From Pseudoalteromonas rubra (GTDB lineage Bacteria; Pseudomonadota; Gammaproteobacteria; Enterobacterales; Alteromonadaceae), in the NCBI RefSeq assembly GCF_000967655.1, contig NZ_JXYA01000016.1, positions 186,001-250,000 on the forward strand: a stretch of DNA of 64,000 nt, written 5' to 3'. Below are positions 26,936 to 36,402 of the stretch, one piece after another. The position numbers were made by a program, and so were the translations under genes. The notes beneath the pieces were generated by a model that did no database searches, had not been told where the DNA came from, and worked only from the letters and a program-made list of their open reading frames with translations. Each line of letters begins with the position of its first letter. Position 1 is the first letter of the stretch.

Positions 26936-27646
26936 GTGCATTTCGACATACAGCCTATAGGGGTGATCCACTCACCCTACAAACAAAAATTTGCCATACC
27001 AAGACAACCCCGACTGGTGCCAGAGGCCAGAGCCAAACTGGTATTTTGTGATGCGTTTAATCGCGAAGAGTTTGTGCGTGGCATCGAGGAATTCAGCCAC
27101 CTTTGGCTGTTATTTCGCTTCCATGAGACCGCCGACAAAGGCTATTCCGCATTAGTGCGCCCACCCCGTTTAGGCGGTAACGAGCGCAAGGGCGTGTTTG
27201 CAACCCGTGCAACCTTTAGACCCAATGGTATCGGCATGAGCGCGGTAAAGCTCGAAGGAGTCGAATACAAAAACGGTCAACTGGCCCTATTGTTATCCGG
27301 GATTGACCTGCTCGATGGCACCCCGATTGTGGATATCAAGCCCTATTTGCCCTATTCCGATGCGCTCAGCGATGCTGCTGCCGGTTTTGCCGATACCCGC
27401 CCCCAGACGGCGATGACAGTGGCATTTAGTGAGCAGGCTGAGGCTTTTATTAATGCCCAGCACACCTATCCGGAGCTAAAAGCCTTTATCACCAATGTGC
27501 TTAAACAAGACCCGCGCCCGGCTTATAAGAAAAAACAGGCCAGTACACAAAGTTATGGTATGAACTTGTACGATTTTAACATTCGCTGGCAAGTCGATGG
27601 CGAACACAATTATGTGCTGGAAGTCGCTCATATCCGGGCGGATTGA
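26936..27646 (+). CDS. trmO: tRNA (N6-threonylcarbamoyladenosine(37)-N6)-methyltransferase TrmO
   Basis: SAM-dependent enzyme that methylates t6A37 to m6t6A in tRNA-Thr. The TrmO/YaeB-like beta-barrel begins IQPIGVIHSPYKQKFAIPRQP, followed by FSHLWLLFRFHET, GVFATRATFRPNGIGMSAVKL and DIKPYLPYSD, all family hallmarks. The C-terminal region (residues 140-236) contains YGMNLYDFNIRWQ, as in long TrmO forms. The start is uncertain. GTG 26936 (VHFDIQPIG) matches the usual N-terminus and lies after a possible -10 TACAAT at about 26901. The open frame extends upstream to 26852, but those residues look non-coding. Confidence 0.92.
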   Translation: MHFDIQPIGVIHSPYKQKFAIPRQPRLVPEARAKLVFCDAFNREEFVRGIEEFSHLWLLFRFHETADKGYSALVRPPRLGGNERKGVFATRATFRPNGIGMSAVKLEGVEYKNGQLALLLSGIDLLDGTPIVDIKPYLPYSDALSDAAAGFADTRPQTAMTVAFSEQAEAFINAQHTYPELKAFITNVLKQDPRPAYKKKQASTQSYGMNLYDFNIRWQVDGEHNYVLEVAHIRAD

Positions 27647-27804
27647 GTAAAAATACTCCAGCCATTAAAACAGTCGCTTGTTCGCGGTAAATAAAGCTTT
27701 TTAAGCGGTTTTAGCACTGTTAAACTAACCCGACAAAAATACTACAACAACGTATGGTTGCCCGGGCAAACGGCCTGAACAATCATCAATTGAACGGAAC
27801 AAGT

Positions 27805-29529
27805 ATGCGTACCAGTCAATATATTTTAGCGACTCAAAAAGAGACGCCTGCAGATGCAGAAGTGATCAGCCATCAGCTGATGTTACGCGCGGGTATGATC
27901 CGCAAATTGGCCTCAGGTTTATACACCTGGCTACCTTCGGGCCTGAAAGTGCTGCGTAAAGTAGAAAAAATTGTCCGCGAAGAAATGGACAAAGCCGGCG
28001 CCATTGAAATGCTGATGCCTATTATCCAGCCCGCCGATCTGTGGCAGGAATCGGGTCGTTGGGAGCAATTTGGTCCTGAGCTGCTGCGCATTAATGACAG
28101 ACACAATCGTCCGTTTGCACTGGGTCCGACTCACGAAGAAGTGATCACCGATCTGGTACGCCGTGAAGTCAGCAGTTACAAGCAATTGCCTCTGACTTTG
28201 TATCAGGTTCAGACTAAAGTGCGTGATGAAGTGCGTCCGCGTTTTGGTGTAATGCGTGCCCGTGAATTCACCATGAAAGATGCTTATTCTTTCCACCTGG
28301 ATGAAGCCTGTCTGGAAAAAACCTACCAGGCTATGCATCAGGCTTACTGTAATATCTTTGAGCGCCTGGGACTGGATTACCGCCCGGTTATCGCAGATAC
28401 CGGCTCAATTGGTGGTAGCGTGTCGCACGAGTTCCACGTTTTGGCCGAATCGGGTGAAGATGCCATCGCGTTCAGCACTGAAAGTGACTACGCAGCTAAC
28501 ATCGAAAAAGCAGAAGCCGTTGCGCCTTCTGAGCCTCGCCCGGAGCCAGCTAAGGCACTTAACACCTTTGACACACCAGAGGCCAACACCATTGCTGAGC
28601 TAAAAGAAAAACACGGTGTTAAACCACATCGTGGCGTTAAAACGCTGATAGTCTATGGTGCACCTGACGAAAACGAGCAGCGTGGTCTGGTTGCCATTAT
28701 CTTACGTGGCGACCATGAACTAAACGAGCTAAAAGCCGAGAAACTACCTTTGGTTGATGCTCCGCTGGAAATGGCCAAAGAAGAAGACATAGTCGCGGCG
28801 ATTGGTGCAAAGCCTGGCTCTTTGGGTCCGGTTGGCCTGAACATGCCAATCATTGTTGATCGCAGCGCTGCGGTCATGGCAGACTTCGTTGCGGGTGCCA
28901 ATAAAAATGGTGTTCACTACAGTGGCATTAACTGGGACCGCGATGTAACAGAGTACACAGTTGCAGATCTGCGTAACGTGGTTGAAGGCGATCCAAGCCC
29001 GTGTGGCCAGGGCACGCTTCAGATCAAACGTGGTATTGAAGTCGGTCACATCTTCCAGCTGGGCACTAAGTACTCAGAATCGATGAATGCCGGCGTACTT
29101 GGCGAAAGCGGTAAAAACCAGGTCATGACCATGGGTTGTTACGGCATTGGCGTATCTCGTATTGTTGCCGCTGCAATTGAGCAGAACAATGATGACTACG
29201 GCATTAAGTGGCCACAAGCCATTGCCCCATTTGAGCTGGCTATTGTACCAATGAACATGCACAAGTCTCACCGTATCCCGGACATTGCACAGAAGTTCTA
29301 CACGGATCTGCAAGCGGCAGGGGTAGAAGTGCTGTTTGACGATCGCAAAGAGCGCCCGGGTGTCATGTTTAACGACATGGAGCTGCTTGGTGTACCCTTT
29401 ACCTTAGTCATTGGCGAGCGTAACCTGGATAACAATCAGGTTGAGCTGAAAAACCGCCATACCGGTGAAAAGCTAATGCTGGACATTGATTCAGCGGTTG
29501 CAGAAATCGCCAAAGCGCTGGGCAAGTAA
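27805..29529 (+). CDS. proS: Prolyl-tRNA synthetase
   Basis: Charges tRNA-Pro. The 574 residues match the long bacterial ProRS with an editing (INS) domain. The N-terminus is [20 protein letters not shown]. Class II motif 2 is [20 protein letters not shown], the insertion domain spans about residues 230-390 ([35 protein letters not shown]), and motif 3 is [16 protein letters not shown]. The C-terminal anticodon-binding domain runs [11 protein letters not shown] ... [10 protein letters not shown]. The ATG at 27805 is chosen by homology; upstream in-frame residues do not resemble ProRS. A terminator follows. Confidence 0.98.
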   Translation: MRTSQYILATQKETPADAEVISHQLMLRAGMIRKLASGLYTWLPSGLKVLRKVEKIVREEMDKAGAIEMLMPIIQPADLWQESGRWEQFGPELLRINDRHNRPFALGPTHEEVITDLVRREVSSYKQLPLTLYQVQTKVRDEVRPRFGVMRAREFTMKDAYSFHLDEACLEKTYQAMHQAYCNIFERLGLDYRPVIADTGSIGGSVSHEFHVLAESGEDAIAFSTESDYAANIEKAEAVAPSEPRPEPAKALNTFDTPEANTIAELKEKHGVKPHRGVKTLIVYGAPDENEQRGLVAIILRGDHELNELKAEKLPLVDAPLEMAKEEDIVAAIGAKPGSLGPVGLNMPIIVDRSAAVMADFVAGANKNGVHYSGINWDRDVTEYTVADLRNVVEGDPSPCGQGTLQIKRGIEVGHIFQLGTKYSESMNAGVLGESGKNQVMTMGCYGIGVSRIVAAAIEQNNDDYGIKWPQAIAPFELAIVPMNMHKSHRIPDIAQKFYTDLQAAGVEVLFDDRKERPGVMFNDMELLGVPFTLVIGERNLDNNQVELKNRHTGEKLMLDIDSAVAEIAKALGK

Positions 29530-29537
29530 CGCCCCAC

Positions 29538-29568
29538 AGGAGCGCCCCCGTGCGCTCCTTACTCTTTT
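29538..29568 (+). terminator. proS terminator
   Basis: AGGAGCGC-cccc-gt-GCGCTCCT stem followed by TACTCTTTT, starting eight bases after the proS stop. Confidence 0.8.
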
Positions 29569-29649
29569 GCAGTGTCATAATAGCTTCTCTTAACTGCCCT
29601 GCTATTGTCATCCGTCGTCTCTAACTTAGGGTTTATTACGCTCGAGAGC

Positions 29650-30456
29650 ATGGCTATGACACACACCTACTATCCGACGATTTGGATCTCTGATGTCCAC
29701 CTCGGCTATAAAGACTGTAAAGCCGAATTTCTGTTAGATTTTCTCAATAGCACCCGCTGCGATACTTTATACCTGGTCGGTGACATTGTTGATCTCTGGT
29801 CTTTAAAACGTCAGTTTTTCTGGCACCCAAGTCACTACCAGGTGCTGGAGTGCATTCAGCGCAAAGCCGAAAACGGTACTCGGGTAATATATATTCCCGG
29901 CAACCATGACGAAACGTTTCGTAACTATGTCGGCAAAACCCTGTTTCATGTTGAAGTCCATAAAACCTATATCCACACCACCTCGGCAGGTAAGCGGTTT
30001 TTGCTGTTGCACGGTGACGATTTTGACTCCGCCACCCGCTACAACAAACTTATCAGCATCATAGGTGATGCGGCGTATGATTTTTTACTCTTCCTCAACC
30101 GCTGGACCAATCGGGTACGCAGGTTATACGGCGGCCACTACTGGTCTTTGGCATCCTGGCTCAAAAACCGCGTACACAAAGCCCGCGAGGCCATTCATGC
30201 CTTTGAGCAAGCCGCGGTTCACGAGGCGAAAAAACGCGGTGTTGATGGCATTATCTGTGGCCACATACATCAGCCCAGGATCTCAGTGATGGACGGTATT
30301 GTGTACTGTAATGATGGCGACTGGATAGAAAACTGCACTGCCCTGGTAGAAAACGAACAGGGCCGCATTGAACTGCTGCACTGGTCAGATATCAAAAAAG
30401 TCCTGACGGTGGTTGAGCCAGAGGCTGTTTCTTCTGAAGACGTGAAAGCTGCCTGA
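29650..30456 (+). CDS. LpxH-like UDP-2,3-diacylglucosamine diphosphatase family phosphoesterase
   Basis: Calcineurin-like metallophosphoesterase of 268 residues. Metal-ligand motifs in order: ISDVHLGY (DxH), GDIVDLW, PGNHDE, LLHGDDFD and GHIHQPR. This set, with the RxxY/H-rich middle (RVRRLYGGHYW), matches the LpxH-like clade. LpxH proper removes UMP from UDP-diacylglucosamine in lipid A synthesis; this somewhat longer version may be a paralogue with another nucleotide-linked substrate. The start is ATG 29650, or ATG 29656 two codons later; GAGAG precedes both. It is monocistronic after the proS terminator. Confidence 0.85.
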   Translation: MAMTHTYYPTIWISDVHLGYKDCKAEFLLDFLNSTRCDTLYLVGDIVDLWSLKRQFFWHPSHYQVLECIQRKAENGTRVIYIPGNHDETFRNYVGKTLFHVEVHKTYIHTTSAGKRFLLLHGDDFDSATRYNKLISIIGDAAYDFLLFLNRWTNRVRRLYGGHYWSLASWLKNRVHKAREAIHAFEQAAVHEAKKRGVDGIICGHIHQPRISVMDGIVYCNDGDWIENCTALVENEQGRIELLHWSDIKKVLTVVEPEAVSSEDVKAA

Positions 30457-30498
30457 ATTGCCAGCATGGTTAGTGTGAGATTAACCATGCTGTTGGCG

Positions 30499-31707
30499 TT
30501 ATCTGAATAACACCGCTTCGCGGCTAAACCAGCGGACACAACACGCCAACAAGGCGCTGGCAAGAAGTGTTGAAGCCAGAAAAATCAAGCCGACGGCCTG
30601 ATAGTCGACGGTCCCTTTGACAATTTCCTTGATGGCCAGTGCCACATTGGTAATGGGGATCCAGGCGGTGTTGGCAGTCAATGTCATGTTAGGCAAAACC
30701 GACACCACAATCGGCACAAATACAAACATGCTCAGTGGTCCCATGTAGTTTTGTGCTTCTTTGAAGCTGCGGGCATAAATTGAAATGGCCAGTACCAGGG
30801 ATGACAACATCATAGCGACCGGCAACAACAAAGCAAAAATCAGCAGAAAATCCCACTGAGTCACCGTTGCAAATGCACTCAGGATAGGATCCAGTGCACC
30901 AAACCCACTGGCAATCCAGATCCACACAGACATACTGGATACGGTCACCAGTGCACAGGCAATGGAACTGATTAAAATGGTGAAAAATTTCCCCAGTACC
31001 AGCTGAGTGCGGGTCAGGGGCGTTAGCAACAAGGTTTCGAGTGTGCCACGCTCTTTTTCACCGGCCCCCAGATCAATGGCCGGATAGCTGGCCCCCATCA
31101 GCACCAGCGGGATCAACATATACGGAATAAACGCACCAATTTTTTCGCCAATGTTCTCTCGCTGATCGGCTGTATCGACCTTTTCCATCTCCACAGGTTT
31201 AAGTATGGCAGCCTGTTTTTCCACAGCCACACCCAGCTCGCCCAATGCCTGCTCCCTGAGTGTGGCCGCGTACTCATCTATTACTTTCTTGATCCGGCTG
31301 TAAATATAGTTGATAGATTGGGCATCATTAAAGACCACCTGAAACCGCGTCTGGTTACCCAGACTCAGCTGCTTATCAGGCGCTGCCGGAATATACACCC
31401 CCACATCAATAATGCCTTGCCTTACTGCATCGCGAAGCGCTTCGACACTATCAAGTTTAGCGTCGCCGTCATAGCGCTTAAAACTGCGATGATAGAATAA
31501 GGTATCAGCAAAGGGGCGCGCATAGTCTTCGTTTACCACGTAAAAGGTATGAACCTGTTGCTCGGCTTCCAGCGCCGCTTTAGACGTGAGAAATGCGACA
31601 AAGGCGAATAACACCGGAAAAATAACAATTGGCAGGGCAATGACAAAGAACAAAGTTTTACGGTCTCTGAGCAACTCCCTAAGTTCCTTTAACATGACTT
31701 CAAACAT
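30499..31707 (-). CDS. ABC-2 type exporter permease (NatB-like)
   Basis: Inner-membrane permease of 402 residues. The first transmembrane helix (LFFVIALPIVIFPVLFAFVAF) is followed by a large periplasmic loop of about 150 residues (YARPFADTLFYHR ... YAATLREQALGELG). A cluster of five or so helices comes after (IPYMLIPLVLMGASYPA, ILISSIACALVTVSS, LLIFALLLPVAMMLSSLVLAI, LIFLASTLLASALLACC). The motif AGEKERGTLETLLLTP between helices is typical of the ABC-2/NatB family. Its start overlaps the end of the ATPase gene by 8 bases, so the pair forms one exporter. Substrate unknown (Na+ or a drug in relatives). Confidence 0.88.
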   Translation of the reverse strand: MFEVMLKELRELLRDRKTLFFVIALPIVIFPVLFAFVAFLTSKAALEAEQQVHTFYVVNEDYARPFADTLFYHRSFKRYDGDAKLDSVEALRDAVRQGIIDVGVYIPAAPDKQLSLGNQTRFQVVFNDAQSINYIYSRIKKVIDEYAATLREQALGELGVAVEKQAAILKPVEMEKVDTADQRENIGEKIGAFIPYMLIPLVLMGASYPAIDLGAGEKERGTLETLLLTPLTRTQLVLGKFFTILISSIACALVTVSSMSVWIWIASGFGALDPILSAFATVTQWDFLLIFALLLPVAMMLSSLVLAISIYARSFKEAQNYMGPLSMFVFVPIVVSVLPNMTLTANTAWIPITNVALAIKEIVKGTVDYQAVGLIFLASTLLASALLACCVRWFSREAVLFR

Positions 31708-32485
31708 CTTGTGCCTCCCGAATGATAGTCATAAATGCCTGGTTGAGCTCATTATTGCGCCCCAGCGTACGAAAAGCGTCCAGGTCGCCTTCAAAGCAGC
31801 TTATCCCTTTGTCAATTACACACACCTTGTCGCACAACATATCGACTTCGTCCAGATGATGGGTAGAGAAGATCACGGGGGTCCCCTGCTCTTTAAGCTG
31901 CCTGATGAAGGTCAGCACGGTCTGTTTGGTCATAATATCCAGACCTGTAGTCGGCTCGTCCAGAATAACCACCTGAGGCTGGTGCACCACAGCTCTGGCA
32001 ATATTGGTTTTTTGCTTCATACCGGTAGACAAGCTGTCTGAGCGCTTATCGAGAAATGCGGTCATATCCAAAGTTTCAAATAACAGCTCGCAGCGGGTCT
32101 TGAGTGCTTTGCCTTTGAGGCCATGCAACCTGGCAAAATATTCGACATTTTCTTTGGCGGTTAGTCGCCCGTACAGGCCTGTCGTACCCGACAAAAAGCC
32201 GATACAACGGCGGCCATAGAGGGGGTTTTTAACAACATCCTGCCCATCGACCAGAATTGCGCCGCTATCTGGCGTAAGCGCCGTGGACAGCATTCTTAAT
32301 GTGGTGGTCTTGCCCGCGCCATTTGGGCCAAGTAGCCCAAGCACTTCAGCTTGCTGGCACTGAAACGACACAGACTCTACGGAATGAAAATAGCCATCCC
32401 GCTCTCTGGCGTCCTGGCTGGTTTTGTTTTTGCTGTGCTCCTTGCTGAGCTTGAAGCGTTTTTGTAAACCTTCAACCTGTATCAC
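31700..32485 (-). CDS. ABC transporter ATP-binding protein (NatA-like)
   Basis: ATPase of the exporter encoded downstream. The 261 residues contain Walker [18 protein letters not shown]-loop region [16 protein letters not shown], signature [15 protein letters not shown], Walker [13 protein letters not shown] and the switch His in FSTHHLDEV. The N-terminus is slightly extended by a Lys-rich insert ([19 protein letters not shown]). It overlaps the DUF3025 gene by four bases (start at 32485, stop of that gene at 32482), so three genes make one operon: DUF3025, ATPase, permease. Confidence 0.92.
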   Translation of the reverse strand: MIQVEGLQKRFKLSKEHSKNKTSQDARERDGYFHSVESVSFQCQQAEVLGLLGPNGAGKTTTLRMLSTALTPDSGAILVDGQDVVKNPLYGRRCIGFLSGTTGLYGRLTAKENVEYFARLHGLKGKALKTRCELLFETLDMTAFLDKRSDSLSTGMKQKTNIARAVVHQPQVVILDEPTTGLDIMTKQTVLTFIRQLKEQGTPVIFSTHHLDEVDMLCDKVCVIDKGISCFEGDLDAFRTLGRNNELNQAFMTIIREAQDV

Positions 32486-33303
32486 TGTGTGTCCTTGTTT
32501 GTCGCTTTCTGCCGCTTGGGCCGAAAATAGTCGGTGTCATTGTAAAAAGCCAGGTCCTGTTGCCCCTGATACCACTGAGGTATACCCAGCAAAGGCAAAG
32601 GCGACATCTGCTTATTGTTATCGAGCAACCCCTGCTGCTCAATCATGTTTGCCAGTTGCTTATCTAAATGGCGATACTGAAGCGCCAGCGGCAGATGATA
32701 GAATGCTTCATCGACCTCAATACACACAACTTTGCCCGTTAGCCCGATAAACGGCTTAGTAAGCATTTCATAGTTGGCATGGCCAAAAACAAATGGCAGC
32801 AGGTTATGGTGCCACATTGCGCTGTATTCATAAAAAACTTCCTGCCACTGGTGTGCTCTTAACGCGGTTTGCCAGCTCATATCAGGCACCGCCAGCACCA
32901 CGCCACACTCATCAAACAGCGTCAGCGCATTACGCTTTTTACTACGTTGCTTCAGGCCATGCTCGGCAATTTCCTGCATATGCAGCTGATTTAACAAAGA
33001 TTTGGTTTGAGGAAACAGGCACCAGATCAAAGCCCCAAAGAAGTCATGCCAGTTATTTTCCCGGGTTGGAATGCGATTAGTCTGCGCGATAATCTCTTCG
33101 TAGTACAAGGTTTCGCCTTCCAGTTCACTGTTGGGGGTAAACACCACCTGGCGGTTATGCTGCTGATTTTGCTGCGCATTCAGCCATTCAAAAGCGGGCC
33201 AGTCTGCGTGCTGGCTGAGAGTAAAAAGTTCTTCAAGATGCTCAAAGGGTGCCTGAGTAAACAGGTCTGCATGCCAGTGCTCTGGCGCGGTAAATTTATT
33301 CAT
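32482..33303 (-). CDS. DUF3025 domain protein
   Basis: A 273-residue soluble protein with the DUF3025 hallmarks NNWHDFFGALIWCLFPQTK, FDECGVVLAVPD and HANYEMLTKPFIGLTGK, ending in a Lys-rich tail. No catalytic function is established for the family; the conserved His, Asp and Trp residues might suggest an enzyme, but this is not known. It is first in an operon with an ABC-2 exporter. ATG 33303 follows GGCAATATG without a strong Shine-Dalgarno. Confidence 0.85.
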   Translation of the reverse strand: MNKFTAPEHWHADLFTQAPFEHLEELFTLSQHADWPAFEWLNAQQNQQHNRQVVFTPNSELEGETLYYEEIIAQTNRIPTRENNWHDFFGALIWCLFPQTKSLLNQLHMQEIAEHGLKQRSKKRNALTLFDECGVVLAVPDMSWQTALRAHQWQEVFYEYSAMWHHNLLPFVFGHANYEMLTKPFIGLTGKVVCIEVDEAFYHLPLALQYRHLDKQLANMIEQQGLLDNNKQMSPLPLLGIPQWYQGQQDLAFYNDTDYFRPKRQKATNKDTQ

Positions 33304-33484
33304 ATTGCCGGTTAGTCTTTATCTGGCACAGTCAAAGCCGCCATTTTAACCCAGCATGGGCTCGTATCCCAGCCAACTTTGTGTAGTAAATAGCCAAACC
33401 CGTCAATTATCGCCAAAAGTCGAAATCCCCGTGCAAATAACGTTATACTAGCGGCGTATAACAACAAGCGAAGATAATAACACT

Positions 33485-35116
33485 ATGAAACTAAAACTCG
33501 CGCTAAGCGCACTTTCTGTTGCTGTGTTAGCTGGCTGTATGGCGACACAAACCAATCAGCCTGGCGACGTAACCGCCGCTTATAACAGCATTAATGCCGA
33601 GCAACTGACTACGCACATTAAAACTCTTGCCTCTGATGAATTTGGTGGCCGCGCCCCGTCTACCAAAGGCGAAGAGCTGACACTGGCATATCTTAAGAAA
33701 CATTTCACTGAGCTGGGTTTCCAGCCAGGCAATGGCGACAGCTTCTTTCAGGAAGTGCCTCTGGTATCCATCGAAGCCGACTCTAACATGACCCTGAGCA
33801 TTGGCGGCAAAGATTACGAGTATAAGAAAGATATGGTGATGGGTACCGGCCGTATCAGCAAACTGGAGTCGATTAAAGATTCAGAGCTGGTGTTTGTCGG
33901 CTATGGTGTCAATGCCCCAGAATATGGCTGGAACGATTACGAAGGCCTGGATGTACGCGGTAAAACGGTGGTGATGCTGGTTAATGACCCAGGCTTTGCA
34001 CGTAAAGATCCGGCTTTGTTTACCGGTGAAGCCATGACCTACTACGGCCGCTGGACATACAAATATGAAGAAGCGAGCCGCCAGGGTGCAGCAGGTGCCA
34101 TTATCGTTCACGAAACCGCGCCAGCCTCTTACCCCTGGAGCGTTGTTGAAAACTCCTGGAGTGGCCCTCAGTTTGGCTTCCAGAAAGAAAACAACAACAT
34201 GGACCGTGTCGCTGTCGAAGGTTGGGTAACCAGTGATGTTGCCAAAGAGCTATTTGCAAAAGCGGGTCTGGACTTTGCCGAAGCAAAAGAAAAAGCGGCG
34301 GCCGGTGCCTATCACGTAGACATGGGCGACTTAAGCGCGTCTGTCACCGTGAAAAGTAAGATCAGCACCTCAACGTCTTATAACTTCATCGCGACCCTGC
34401 CTGGTGCCAAGCACAGTGACGAGCACATCATTTACTCTGCACACTGGGATCACTTGGGCACAGATCCTAACCGTAAAGGCGATAAGATTTACAACGGTGC
34501 ACACGATAATGCAACCGGTACAGGTGGCATGATTGAAGTCGCCGAAGCTTTCAGCAAGCTGCCTGTTAAACCGGATCGTTCAATCACTTTCCTGGCCGTG
34601 ACCGCGGAAGAACAAGGCCTGCTGGGCTCAAAATTTTATGCTGCAAACCCGGTTATCCCTGCGGATAAAACGGTTGCCAACATTAATATGGACAGCCTGA
34701 ACTTGCTGGGCAAGGTAAAAGATATCAGTGTTGTGGGTATTGGCAAGTCATCGCTGGACGAAATGCTGGAAACCGCCGCAAAAGCACAGGACCGTGTTGT
34801 CTCGGGCGATCCACGTCCGGCTGCAGGTGGCTACTATCGTTCAGATCATTTCGCCTTTGCTAATATGGGCGTCCCGGCCATGTATGCCGGTGGCGGTACT
34901 GAAGCGCGTGATGAAGCCACTGAGCAATACCGTAAGCGTATGAGCCTGGTTTTACGCGGTTGTTATCACCAGCCTTGTGATCGCTACCGTGAAGAATGGG
35001 ACTTAAGCGGCGCGGTACAGGATCTGCAATTGTTCTTCCAGGTAGGGTACGACATTTCTCAGCAGAGTGAATGGCCGACCTGGAAAGCAACTTCTGAGTT
35101 CCAACGCAATAAATAA
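33485..35116 (+). CDS. M28-family metallopeptidase, lipoprotein
   Basis: Exported zinc aminopeptidase of 543 residues. The lipoprotein signal MKLKLALSALSVAVLAGCM has lipobox LAGC. A protease-associated (PA) insert covers about residues 120-290. The catalytic domain then shows the M28 ligands in order: HWDHLGTD, GAHDNATGTGGM, TAEEQGLLGS, INMDSLN and RSDHFAF. It would cleave N-terminal residues from peptides in the periplasm or at the outer membrane, typical of protein-feeding marine bacteria. ATG 33485 follows GCGAAGATAATAACACT with a modest ribosome-binding site. It is monocistronic, with a terminator 38 bases after the stop. Confidence 0.93.
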   Translation: MKLKLALSALSVAVLAGCMATQTNQPGDVTAAYNSINAEQLTTHIKTLASDEFGGRAPSTKGEELTLAYLKKHFTELGFQPGNGDSFFQEVPLVSIEADSNMTLSIGGKDYEYKKDMVMGTGRISKLESIKDSELVFVGYGVNAPEYGWNDYEGLDVRGKTVVMLVNDPGFARKDPALFTGEAMTYYGRWTYKYEEASRQGAAGAIIVHETAPASYPWSVVENSWSGPQFGFQKENNNMDRVAVEGWVTSDVAKELFAKAGLDFAEAKEKAAAGAYHVDMGDLSASVTVKSKISTSTSYNFIATLPGAKHSDEHIIYSAHWDHLGTDPNRKGDKIYNGAHDNATGTGGMIEVAEAFSKLPVKPDRSITFLAVTAEEQGLLGSKFYAANPVIPADKTVANINMDSLNLLGKVKDISVVGIGKSSLDEMLETAAKAQDRVVSGDPRPAAGGYYRSDHFAFANMGVPAMYAGGGTEARDEATEQYRKRMSLVLRGCYHQPCDRYREEWDLSGAVQDLQLFFQVGYDISQQSEWPTWKATSEFQRNK

Positions 35117-35121
35117 ACGCA

Positions 35122-35152
35122 AATGATATTGATTTTCATTTAATATCATTCT
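35122..35152 (+). promoter_or_regulatory. Fur-like box upstream of the 10-TM exporter
   Basis: AATGATATTGATTTTCATT (35122-35140) continuing TAATATCATT. Compared with the 19-bp Fur consensus, the window starting at 35125 matches about 13 of 19 positions, in the 7-1-7 pattern. It lies 50-65 bases before the exporter start. Confidence 0.5.
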
Positions 35153-35153
35153 A

Positions 35154-35187
35154 AAGTGCAACTGTGTTTTCAACCGGTTGCACTTTT
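35154..35187 (+). terminator. Intrinsic terminator / leader hairpin before the exporter
   Basis: AAGTGCAAC arm, loop of about 13 bases, GTTGCACTT arm and a T run (35181-35188). It can end the M28 peptidase transcript. Because it lies between the Fur-like box and the exporter start, it may also act on the exporter leader. Confidence 0.75.
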
Positions 35188-35188
35188 T

Positions 35189-36349
35189 ATGCTCTCACAA
35201 TCCTACTCTACAACCACCAAACGCAGCTCAGCTCTCTCTTCGTTACTGGCAAACAAGCGTTTGCTGCTGCCGATGTTAATTTGTCTGGCATTGCTATTTG
35301 ACCCTCTGCGCACTTTAACCATTGCCACGCTCGCCGACGCGTTTTTTCAGGTGAGTGTGTTTGTCGCCGGTACCCTGGCAATCTATTACTTTCTTATCGA
35401 CAGGCTGCCTCAGTTAGAGCTCAGTTATCTCAAAGCCAGGTCGCCGCTATTGGAGATCTCAATGGCGGCGATACTCGGGGCGCTACCCGGCTGCGGCGGT
35501 GCAATCATCGTGGTCACTCAGTTCACCAAAGGACAGGCAAGTTTTGCCTCTGTGGTTGCTGTATTGACGGCAACCATGGGCGATGCCGCGTTCCTGCTTC
35601 TGGCTAAGAAGCCGCTCGAAGGCCTGACTATCATCGCCCTGGGTGTGGCTGTGGGAATCGTCAGTGGTTTGGTGGTTAATATGCTGCACAAACCTGAATT
35701 TTGCCAACCCAGCAGGCACAGCAGAACCGCCATAGAGTGCAAAACGCCACCCAGCGCTATCCGCTTCAGCGAGCCTGTATGGCGCTGGGTTTTACTACCT
35801 TGTGTGGTTATCGCGCTGCTTATCGCTTTTAATACGGACCTGGGCATATTAACCAAGCCTGTTGAGCTGACAGGCGCAGCGCTGGCCCTGTTCGCCCTGA
35901 CTATCTGGGCATTGTCTTCAAAAGGCCAAAGCTACCGCGAAGTCACCGCTGAGGACGATGAACAGGATCCCCCTTCCAAACTGGCCAAGGTCATCCACGA
36001 CACCCACTTTGTGACCGCATGGGTGGTGGCCAGCTTTATGCTGTATGAACTGTCCGTTGCCTTGTTTGGCCTGGACCTGGCGGCCTGGTTCTCAGAGTAC
36101 GCAGTATTTGCGCCGCTGATTGCCATTGCAATTGGTATGCTGCCCGGCTGTGGGCCACAGATTGTCGTCACCAGCTTGTATATTCAGGGTGTCTTACCTT
36201 TCAGTGCATTAGCTGCGAACGCCATCGCCAACGACGGTGATGCCCTATTCCCGGCACTGGCGCTGGCCCCCGGGGCCGCCGCTCTGGCCACCGTTTACTC
36301 GGCGATACCCGCCTTGCTTGTGGGTTACGGCTTATATTACTTCAGCTAA
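35189..36349 (+). CDS. 10-TM putative metal exporter (ArsP_2-like)
   Basis: A 386-residue inner-membrane protein with about ten transmembrane helices in two halves. The repeated signature GALPGCGGAIIVVTQF (first half) and GMLPGCGPQIVVTSLY (second half) marks the '10TM heavy-metal exporter' (PF11449) family. Each half is followed by a polar helix with GDAAFLLL or GDALFPAL. Relatives are predicted to move metals such as manganese. An upstream Fur-like box suggests iron- or manganese-linked control. ATG 35189 (MLSQSYSTTTK) is preferred; a GTG at 35156 would lie inside the terminator stem and nearly in the Fur box. Confidence 0.82.
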   Translation: MLSQSYSTTTKRSSALSSLLANKRLLLPMLICLALLFDPLRTLTIATLADAFFQVSVFVAGTLAIYYFLIDRLPQLELSYLKARSPLLEISMAAILGALPGCGGAIIVVTQFTKGQASFASVVAVLTATMGDAAFLLLAKKPLEGLTIIALGVAVGIVSGLVVNMLHKPEFCQPSRHSRTAIECKTPPSAIRFSEPVWRWVLLPCVVIALLIAFNTDLGILTKPVELTGAALALFALTIWALSSKGQSYREVTAEDDEQDPPSKLAKVIHDTHFVTAWVVASFMLYELSVALFGLDLAAWFSEYAVFAPLIAIAIGMLPGCGPQIVVTSLYIQGVLPFSALAANAIANDGDALFPALALAPGAAALATVYSAIPALLVGYGLYYFS

Positions 36350-36355
36350 AAACAT

Positions 36356-36380
36356 AAAGGCCTGCTTGTGCAGGCCTTTT
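36356..36380. terminator. Bidirectional terminator between exporter and DUF3833 genes
   Basis: AAAGGCCTGC-ttgt-GCAGGCCTTTT, a perfect 10-bp stem with A and T tracts on either side. It serves the rightward exporter gene and the leftward sigma-dependent operon. Confidence 0.92.
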
Positions 36381-36402
36381 CAACGTCAAGTTCTGTTTGG
36401 TT

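Noticed and set aside
29650-30456. Firm assignment as the essential lipid A enzyme LpxH
   Set aside because: Motifs fit the LpxH-like group but the protein is longer and no lipid A genes are near; a paralogue cannot be excluded, so no symbol is given.
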